Shown here piece after piece: positions 56,186 through 64,000 of a stretch of DNA of 64,000 bases. The position numbers and the translations under genes are program-made. The notes beneath the pieces are model-generated. The model saw only the letters and a program-made list of their open reading frames with translations. It was not told the DNA's origin and ran no database searches. This DNA is from Narthecium ossifragum (lineage: Eukaryota > Streptophyta > Magnoliopsida > Dioscoreales > Nartheciaceae), in NCBI GenBank assembly GCA_963920575.1, contig OY986966.1, positions 77,001 through 141,000 of the forward strand. The letters are read 5' to 3'. Within the stretch, counting starts at the first letter, position 1. Every line of letters begins with the position of its first letter.

Positions 56186-56260
56186 GAGGAAAGATAGGGT
56201 CTGGGTCTCGGATTAGTCGTAGGAGGAGGACTACTGGAATGGTGGGCGAGTAGCAACGAG
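56131..56260. repeat. 80-bp tandem duplication over the PPR start codon
   Basis: GATTAGTCGT(T/A)GGAGGAGGA at 56131 recurs at 56211, and the about 50 bp that follow match with few changes (TGGAATGGTGGGNGAGTAGCA). The duplicated part codes for HHSSSPPPTTNPRP in the PPR N-terminus, and the second copy gives the same peptide upstream of the true ATG. Confidence 0.85.
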
Positions 56261-58483
56261 ATTGGATTTAGATTTCCTACTCACGATTTCTTCTTCTTAT
56301 TATTCACTTGCATTGCAAATTTGCAAGCGCCTGATGGAGATGGGACGACTTCTGCGAGGGTTGAAACCGGCCAGGTCTACAGTCAACACCAGCATAGCAT
56401 ATTGGAGTGAAAGGCTCTCCGAATTCAAATCTCTTTTACCATTCAACAAGTATTATAAATCATCAACAGTCTTAAGATGTAATAAGGCACCTGTGTCTGT
56501 CTTCCACATCTCGAATCTTGTGAATAAACCATTTAACACAACATCTAAATACAATTAGCAGTGGATTGACGAAATGACGTGGGAAATTTAATACTCCGTG
56601 TCGACGCTGAAATCACCCTGGCACTGAAAGAAACTGCAACTTGACTAATTGGTTTTCATAATGGAAGTGTAGCTAGATAGTAGCAGCTATGCATTTAAAC
56701 AACTAGATATCGCAGCTTTCATGAATTAAATCACTCTGGCAACTGAAAGATTCAGAATGTGGAACGGGAGGGGAGGTCAGTTTATATGCCGGAGACATTT
56801 ACAGCTCTCGCGACTGCTTTCAACTATTCTATGACATGTTCCACGGGGACTCATCCCTGTCAGTCTTCCTTAATAAAGGAGTGCAATGGAAATCATTCAA
56901 ACCAAACTATACCGAGGAGATAAACAACTGCTAAGAAGCATAGATAAATACTGTTTAACTAGCACATCAGATCCTCTCCATCACATTTTAACTCCTAATT
57001 ATGTCAATCAAAGCCCTAGGAATTCAAGAAAAATATTTATGCCATAAAACAGAGAGAATAAAATTACAGGTGTCATCCATATTATCTTTTCGCCTACAAA
57101 TGTCAGCCATGTCATCCTTCTAACCTACTAATGGTGGTACCATGCACTCTCAAAAATTGCTAATTGTTCTAACTTGGAGGTTTTGAGATCCTAATCAAAT
57201 AACTGGTAGAGGTAGGTAACACATGACCTCGATAAAGTTGTCCTACACTCCGCCGTCTAGATCTTCTTCAATAATTAGCTACAAGTCTATGCTCCTTCTC
57301 TGTTACGTTATCTACTAGAGTGAAAAGGTTGCAAATAACAGCTTTTCATGGATACATAATCAATAGTTACAGCTGTCATCATCTAGGAGTTGAAAAATCA
57401 TTAGTCTAGTTAAATACTTTCAGGATGACGAGAATGAATTGTCTCTATTGATAGATGTAATAGATAAACACCACCAAGTTAATGAAGAAGCTTGGTCTCA
57501 GAAAAGCTACCGAAGAAGCTAAAAAAACTTTGAACTGGTATTTCAAGGATTTAGCTTAAAGAAACAAAATAACGAGCAGCTAAAGAGATATTTTTTCCTT
57601 CATCTAGACATTTCATCCTTTTAAACTTATTGGCACCGTTACAAATCAGGAAGTTGGCTATCAGATGTTTTTCTCATTGTGACTAGGCCTTCCGTATGAT
57701 TTTCATTATATTTAGCTACTATGGTTCATTTAAAGCCTTTGATCTTTGAATTCAGCACACCACTAGGTTTCAAGTTGCAGTTGATAAACAATTTGGAACC
57801 AACAAGAAAACCATCCTCTAGCTCAATTCAACTCACTGAAACCTTGAAACATGTCTTAATTGCTTTTAATGGACTTTAAATATTGCTTTCCTTTTCTTTC
57901 AACATGGTGCAATGGATTTTCTTGCAGCTTAAAAGATGTATGTTGCTTATTCCGGTAGCAAAACTTGAGAAAGAATTCCATAATGAGGATGCCTGCTCTC
58001 TCAAAACCAAAACCTCTTCAAATTTCTAACATTCATAATAGATCACTGAAGAATTGACATGCTGCATCGCCAATTGGGACATTATTGTATCACTAAACAA
58101 ACAGGAGAAACACTCAAAGATCACAATTCCCATAGAAAGTCTTCCACTAAGACCTGACTGAAAAGATAGAATGAAAAAGAGCTCCAATGTACGGATACAG
58201 TGACATTAAAACCAGTTCCCAGAGCATTAAATCATAAAAGATCACATCAAAATAACCACAAACAGATATAAGACTAGCGCAACAGCGCTTATGAATCTAA
58301 ATCGCAATACAATACCCAATCTTCTGCACACCATTAGAAGAAAGATTTACATATGCACAACATAATTACTTAAAAGGATTCGAAAACAGATGATAAATGA
58401 GAAAACACTATTCATACAGTGGGGAGCATGCAGATGGAACTCGATGGGGCGGGGAGGGAGTACCTATTATACACAGAATAGAC
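56261..58483. other. Intergenic region between PPR and PH1-like genes
   Basis: No gene, clear transposon end or long repeat is seen in about 2.2 kb of AT-rich DNA. The 3' UTR of the minus-strand PH1-like gene probably lies at about 58270-58483. Confidence 0.5.
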
Positions 58484-58948
58484 TTAGCCACGATCTGACG
58501 ATGTGGCAGTGACGGCATTTTTGCTGTCGTAATCGGTGACTTCGGAGTCGGTGACGGATCGGGAGTGCTGGACGATGGATCGCCCGATGGAGTTGATCCA
58601 CTCCTCCTTCTCTTTCTCTGAGTCAGCGATAAAGTACATGGTCTCCTGGCTGGTGGAGAGCTCGAACGCGAAAGCACGGTTGAGAACGTCCTCGGCGCCC
58701 TTGACGGTGAGGCAGGACGCCACGGGGATGATGCCCCGAGGGACGGAGGCGCGTGTGACGTGGGATTCCTTGAACCAGAAGAGCTTCCCCTGCTTCAGCA
58801 CGAACCAACGGCGCCTCCACGTTTTGATGTACTCTCCCTGCTTGTTGAGCCACCCCGCCCGCTCCGGATTCGTCCAGAACTCCACCCCACCTCCGCTCGC
58901 GTCCCCCATACCGCCCGATCCGGAGAAGTACTTCAACAGGCTCTCCAT
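58484..58948 (-). CDS. PH1: Small PH-domain protein (PH1-like)
   Basis: A single exon of 154 codons. The pleckstrin homology domain fills residues about 27-127: RAGWLNKQGEYIKTWRRRWF, VLKQGKLFWFKES, GIIPVASCLTVKGAED, FAFELSTSQETMYFIADSEK and EKEEWINSIGRSIV, with the invariant Trp near the end of the domain (EEWINSIG). PH domains of this plant family bind phosphoinositides, and the Arabidopsis homologue AtPH1 is endosomal. The start MESLLKYFSG agrees with the family. The tail (SVTDSEVTDYD) is acidic. The gene is complete at normal length. Confidence 0.94.
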   Translation of the reverse strand: MESLLKYFSGSGGMGDASGGGVEFWTNPERAGWLNKQGEYIKTWRRRWFVLKQGKLFWFKESHVTRASVPRGIIPVASCLTVKGAEDVLNRAFAFELSTSQETMYFIADSEKEKEEWINSIGRSIVQHSRSVTDSEVTDYDSKNAVTATSSDRG

Positions 58949-59510
58949 ATCCCCCGCGCAGAAAACCCAACCGGCGTCGCCGATGGTTCTCCTCGCCAGT
59001 GGTTTTGTACGCGCCTTTCTTTGTTTAGGGCATAGATTGAGGACTAAGAATACGAGGGGAGAAAAGAGGGAGCTCGGGGCCGGGTCCTCAGCCTTGAAGC
59101 GTTACTAATAATGGTATCTGATACGGTGTCGTATAATAGGCTGACGCTGTGCCCTTGGGCTGGGCTTTACGTGGGCTCCCCACCCGTTAAACTACCAATG
59201 AGATCTGCTTAAGGACTGGGCTTTAAATGAGATGTAATGTAGTTTTATTTGCGGCCACCCGACCCACAGTTTGAGGAGGGGTGGGCTTTCGATGCTTCAA
59301 CGGTATAGCATGAGAGAGAGCGAGCGCGAGAGTTGCTGCTATGTTACTTCGTTTCAACAGGTATATTACTGCTACCAGGCTTAACTTTATAATAAAAAAA
59401 AAAAAATGGAACTATGAAATGGAATCATCTATTGCTGTAGTAATTAGAGAATAACAGCAATACATACTTCCTCTTCCGTAGCTTGCACATTTCCATGCTA
59501 GCATCATTTT
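58949..59510. other. PH1-like upstream region and RLK 3' side
   Basis: 58949-59110 is the probable leader/promoter of the PH1-like gene. A poly-A/T stretch lies at 59391-59406. No gene. Confidence 0.45.
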
Positions 59511-62500
59511 CTAGCGATATAGAAGTTTCCTTTCTCCTTTATCGTCATCATGAGATGGACTCCTACCGCAGAACCCTCTCTCGAGAAATATATCCCTAAC
59601 CATATGTACTTCGGTTGAAACATCTTTCATGTTCATCCGCTCTCTCGGGGAGTGCTTTGAGCATGATATTCCTATTCTAACAAGAGAAACCAAGCACTCC
59701 ACAATTCCTATGTCCGCATCGATGGACTCTTCGAATCGATCATCAGCTTTCATGTTTGACAGTAACACTGGATCTATGATCTCCGAGACTCGCTCAGGGA
59801 AGGCAGCCTCTACGAATCGGTGGAGTGTTTGGTTGTCCTTGAACATTGCATCCGTTGGCCTCTTTCCTGTTAGCATCTCCAACAACAGAATTCCATAACT
59901 ATAGACATCTCCAAGCCTAGAAGCATGCCCAGTCATCCCATATTCTGCAAGCAAAAGTACACGGACACATTGATTTGTAAGTTGATCTATGTAAGTAGAA
60001 AGAAGACCATAATTAATTTCTCTAGCTGCTATTTGTTTTGCAATATCAAGTCTGGTCTTGATTCAAGTATGTATATATATGTATGTTTGTAAAACAGTAC
60101 CTGGGGCGACATATCCGATGGACCCCTTAATCCTTGCTGATGAGATATTTTGATGAAGTTGAGAGTTCCCGCTGCTATTGACTCCCGGAAGGAATCGTAC
60201 TAAACCAAAATCTCCAACTCGAGCATTCATGTCATCATCCAGAAGAACATTGCTGGATTTCAGGTCACAATGTACAACGGGCTTGTGGCATTGGTAATGC
60301 AAGTACTCCAGTGCCGAAGCGACATCTGCGGCTATGTTGAGCCTTTCCACTAGCTTCAAAGTCCTCGGCTGGGGTTGGCTGTTGTCGCCTAGTGTTGGGT
60401 GGAGCCACTTGTCTAGATCTCCATTGGGCATGTACTCATAAACCAAGGCCTTGAAGGCATTCCCGCTGAAATCCAAACTGGAGCACGAGGTTATGACCTT
60501 GACAAGGTTTCTATGGCGCAAGTTCCGCAGGGCATCACATTCATGCATGAAGCTATCAAAAGCTCCAGATTTTTGGAGCTCAAGCACTTTGATAGCCACA
60601 ACGTCTTCACCACAAACATTCGCTCCTTTGTACACAGAGCCGAAACCTCCCCTGCCGATCAAGCTTGCTGAAGAGAACCCCCCTGTTGCTTTATGGAGCT
60701 CAGAATAGGTAACCCTTATGAGGCCAAATGCAGGCAACTCCACAACCGAACCCAGACTAGATGATGACTCCAGAGTCACTGAACGTCGTCGTAAATAGTA
60801 CATCGTAACAAAAAAAGCAATTAGTATCAGACAGAGGATCCCTACAGCTACAGGGATCACCACTTCAATGGGCACAAGCTTTCCATGCTTCGTTGGGGCT
60901 TTGTTAGAACATACGGGTAACTGCAGAGCTGATATACCACCACAGAGATTTTTGTTCCCTCGGATTGAGAATGCAGTGGTATTCCTAAAAACCCCTCCTA
61001 TAGGTACTTCTCCATCAAACGAGTTAAAAGATAGGTTCAGAGATCGAAGAAAAGGGAACTTCTCTAGAAATGCAGGTATCTGCCCTGAAAAGTTATTCTG
61101 CGAAAGATCTAGCAATTCGATGCCTGACATCCTACTCAAAGATAACGGAATGGTTCCCTGAAAGGAGTTCCCGCTCAAAGTTAGGCGCTCCAAGCCCATA
61201 CAGTTGCCAAGCGCAACCGGAATTTCCCCAGATATCTGGTTGTCAGAAAGATCAAGCTCACTAAGACTTCTCAGGTTGCCGATTTCATCTGGTATAGAGC
61301 CAATAAAAAAGTTGCCAGCTAGATTGAGGGAAAGTGACAAAGATGAAAGGCCGACGATGCTACTAGGTAGCGTACCGTTGAGCTCATTGTGGGAAAGGTT
61401 CAGCAGCTGCAAATGCTGACAGTCACCAATACTAGGAGGAATACCTCCACTCAAGTTGTTTCCATCCAGACGTAATGTGATTAGTTGAGTCATATTGCCG
61501 AGGGCGGATGGGATTTGCCCAAAAAAACTATTTCCCTGGAGCGTAAGTTTCTGTAAGCTATGGAGCTTCGCTATGTTAGCGGGAATGGCACCCGTGAAGA
61601 AGTTGCTCTCCATACTCAGAAACGTCAAGTTTGCATAGTTCTCAATCCCAGAAGGGAACTCCCCTGAAAAGTGATTGGTGCCTAGCAATAGCATAGTGAG
61701 ATGAGAGGAGAGATTGGCTACAGAGACGGGCAGGATGCCAGTGAAAGAATTGCTGTCGAGTCCTAACACCTTCACATTAGTGCAGTTAGTCAAGGAAGTG
61801 ATGAATCTCAGGCCATCAGCTTCATCGATTACAAGAGCGTTGCTCCCAAAATTCAACCAGACTACGCTCTGGAGGGATCCAAAACCCACAGGGAATGGCC
61901 CGGTCAAGAAACAGTCAGCAAAGTCGAGTATCTGTAGGCCAGTAGCATTGGAGAGGGATGGCGGAATGGGTCCCGTGAAATTATTCAGGCCCCCGCCAAG
62001 AACTTGAAGGTTAGGAAGGGTGAGGCCGATGTTTTCAGGGATGGTTCCATGAAGATTGTTCTCAGCCATGGCTAGGTAGTACACAGACGAGATGTTGTAA
62101 AGCGAGGAAGGAACGGTGCCAGAGAGAGAGTTTCCAGTGATATAGACTCTTCCTAGCTTTGAAACTCGGCCGATGTCGGCGGGAATAGTTCCTTGTAAAT
62201 TGTTTAAAGCGAGAGCGAGATCAACCAGAGACGACAAGTTGCTAAAGGAAGGTGGGATGATGCCGGTAAAGTTGTTGCTGTAAAGATGTAGACTAACGAG
62301 TTTCGTGAGAGAGCCGAGTTCTGAAGGAATCTTACCGACAAACTGGTTTAAACCCATACGGAGTATCTGGAGTTGCTGACAGCTGGAAACATTACCAGGG
62401 ATTTCGCCGCCCAAGGAGTTCCCGCTGAGATGGAGCACTTGAAGCCTCGACAAGCGACCAATCTCTTCTCGAGGGATCGATCCCCGCAGGGTGTTGTTGT

Positions 62501-62828
62501 AGAGGTATAAACTGATCAAGCTTGTGAGGTTGGTTATGGAGGGAGAGAGGTATCCGACCAGTCCCTGAGAGTGGATGTCCAGAACCCTGACCCTCTGCCG
62601 TCGACGGTCGCACGTCACTCCTTTCCAGTCGCAGAAATGGTTACTGTCGTTCCATGAAGCGAGAGCTCCGGAGGGATCCTCTGCAATCCCCTTCTTGAAT
62701 TGGAGCAGAGCAATCCGATCCGTATCATTATTGCCTGACACTAGAGAATGCTTCGGGAGCACCACCATCACCACCAGGATGGCACGAGCAAAGGAATAAA
62801 CAAGTAGCCTCTCCATTAGATCTTCCAA
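59511..62828 (-). CDS. LRR-XII receptor-like kinase (Xa21/EFR/FLS2-type)
   Basis: A plasma-membrane receptor kinase of the family that includes rice Xa21 and Arabidopsis EFR, which sense microbial patterns. Two minus-strand exons (60101-62828, 59511-59944) join at GYVAP|EYGMTG with GT-AG borders, giving 1,053 aa. In order: signal peptide (about 1-31), LRR N-cap (DRIALLQFKKGI, SWNDSNHFCDWKGVTCD), about 22 extracellular LRRs of the LxGxIP type, a transmembrane helix (VVIPVAVGILCLILIAFFVT, about residue 655-675), and a kinase domain with GRGGFGSVYKG, VVAIKVLE, HCDLKSSNVLLDDD and GDFGL. HCD instead of HRD makes it a non-RD kinase, as in most pattern-recognition receptors. The single intron in the kinase domain is the family-typical position. 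The frame is intact. A paralogue follows at 63593. Confidence 0.95.
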
Positions 62829-63592
62829 GGAGAGGTCACGGAATTAAAAGATTTATTTGAACATTTATGGCCTAAACGCCTAATCATAAGGTTTCATGGA
62901 TCAAGAGGTGATTCCTATATCCTTCTTAGTTCTTATCGACTTCAATACGCGATTGGGAAAGAGTTCATTTGAAATTAATTTTTGGTTGTTGTTGACAGTG
63001 GGAGGTTGATGAATTGCGACAGGATTGATTTAAGTAGGTGCTAGTTGGAGGGGTCCGGTGACGCACCTAGATGACTAATTAAACTTCCCACACAATATCA
63101 GGAAAGTCGTGAATGGTTGCTACTCCGTTCACACACCATTTATCATTATCAATGGTATTTGAATGCGTCGTCATATGTAAATTGATCTCGAAGAATTCCT
63201 AATAAATTAGACAGATGTGCCTCTATACATGATTCGGATATTGACCACCACACCACAGCAATATTAATTATATGTATTATATATCTATTATATAAGATCA
63301 TGTTTTGTGACTTATGAATCACAATTTGACTGATCTATTTTATCACACCTGACAGTTGTGCCATCTAGAGAAAAAGAGAGAGAACATGTGACAGTTGAAT
63401 CATAGAAAATGAGTAACAGATGTGTGTAGTTAGAGGATAGGGGAGGTGGGTGGATCCCCGTATTAGGTGACACGTCACACCTAGTATATATATATATCAA
63501 TATATGTTGTAGACGATGGATACATAAATACCTACATTTGAGTCAGCAAACAACGATCAACACAGAAACCATGCAGCAGTGCATTGCAATTC
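62829..63592. other. Spacer between tandem RLK genes
   Basis: This is the promoter side of the RLK at 59511-62828 and the 3' side of the next paralogue. CTAG at 63481-63484, preceded by GTGACACGTCAC, resembles a Helitron 3' end, but no matching start was found. A (TA)n stretch lies at 63485-63510. Confidence 0.4.
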
Positions 63593-63990
63593 CTAGTTCT
63601 CTGCCATCCGATAAAGAGCCTTTATCTCTTCCAATCGAGTCACGACATCCCTTATTTTCATCCGCTTTCTCGGTGCCTCCCTTGCGCATGAGAGACCTAT
63701 TTCGATCACCGAGATACTACAATGCTCTTGCACTCGTCTTCCTTGATCATCGTTATCTTGGATGTCGATTGTAATTTCTGCAGCTCTGTCCTTGACGAGT
63801 AACGAAGGGTCGATGATCCCAGTGATTTGGGACTCCCCTGCATATAATTTATCATCAACGTACTTCTGAAGGGTTAGCCCATCTGTAAACATGTCATCTG
63901 TTGGTCTCTTCCCTGTGAACATCTCAAGTAGAAGGATCCCATAGCTATATACATCACCGTCGGTAGAGATCTTCCCACCCATTCCATATT
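63593..63990 (-). CDS. Last exon of a second LRR-XII receptor kinase (cut by window edge)
   Basis: The acceptor TTGCAG at 63996-63991 is followed by EYGMGGKISTDGDVYSYGIL, LLEMFTGKRPTDDMFTDGL, GIIDPSLL and IGLSCAREAPRKRMKIRDVV, stopping at 63593. It is the same exon, at the same intron phase, as exon 2 of the neighbouring RLK (59511-59944), with FTGKRPTD and RKRM-type motifs conserved. The rest of the gene lies beyond 64000. Both genes are on the minus strand and form a tandem pair. Confidence 0.9.
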
Positions 63991-64000
63991 CTGCAAATAA

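Noticed and set aside
63298..63484. Seventh small Helitron ending CTAG at 63484 with hairpin GTGACACGTCAC
   Set aside because: The hairpin is only 2 bp from CTAG and no family-type TCATCCTTATA start was found, so the boundaries cannot be supported.
1..64000. CRISPR arrays, operons, ribosome binding sites, bacterial defence systems
   Set aside because: The sequence is plant nuclear DNA with spliceosomal introns; the tandem repeats lack direct-repeat/unique-spacer organisation.

Overview
The window is nuclear DNA from a flowering plant. Its genes are far apart, most have several GT-AG introns, and the spaces between them are filled with plant transposons (Mutator-like, hAT, Helitron, L1-type LINE, Ty1/copia). 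Codon use in the host genes is moderate rather than strongly GC-rich. I lean towards a monocot outside the grasses, but the sequence alone does not settle this.

Layout. 31-4297 is a large foldback (palindromic) Mutator-like element; it is interrupted by a 200-N gap that carries an apparent false 1,048-bp duplication. 5532-7571 (-) is an HMGB chromatin protein gene. 8772-14868 is transposon territory: two hAT MITEs built from CCGAA pentamers, a second foldback, and a Pack-MULE holding a broken piece of an MCTP (multiple C2 domain) gene. 16377-18608 (+) is a Yippee zinc-protein gene, followed by a truncated LINE. 21211-26064 (-) is ATE1 (arginyl-tRNA--protein transferase). 26314-28308 is a MULE nested inside another MULE. 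28379-32827 holds small Helitrons, a long inverted repeat, and a 3.0-kb Pack-MULE that captured a piece of an EID1-like F-box gene and contains a 0.86-kb minisatellite. 33951-37411 (-) is non-specific phospholipase C (NPC1). 38590-39774 is a cluster of tiny Helitrons with a nested hAT MITE. 40704-46629 (-) is a ceramide synthase (LAG1/LOH) gene with a deleted copia element in intron 1. 50639-52420 (-) is a CBM20 starch-binding-domain protein. 53936-56185 (-) is an intronless DYW-type PPR editing factor (OTP81-like). 58484-58948 (-) is a small PH-domain protein (PH1-like). 59511-62828 (-) is an LRR-XII (Xa21/EFR-type) receptor kinase, and the last exon of a tandem paralogue lies at 63593-63990 (-).

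The genes do not form a pathway. They are housekeeping and signalling genes: chromatin, N-degron arginylation, phospholipid and sphingolipid metabolism, organelle RNA editing and immunity. The most informative part of the window is the transposon record. Nearly every element has a clean target-site duplication visible in the sequence, so nesting order can be read directly, and two captured host-gene fragments (MCTP and EID1) can be named. All exon borders were placed by hand from splice consensus and reading-frame continuity; transcript data were not available.
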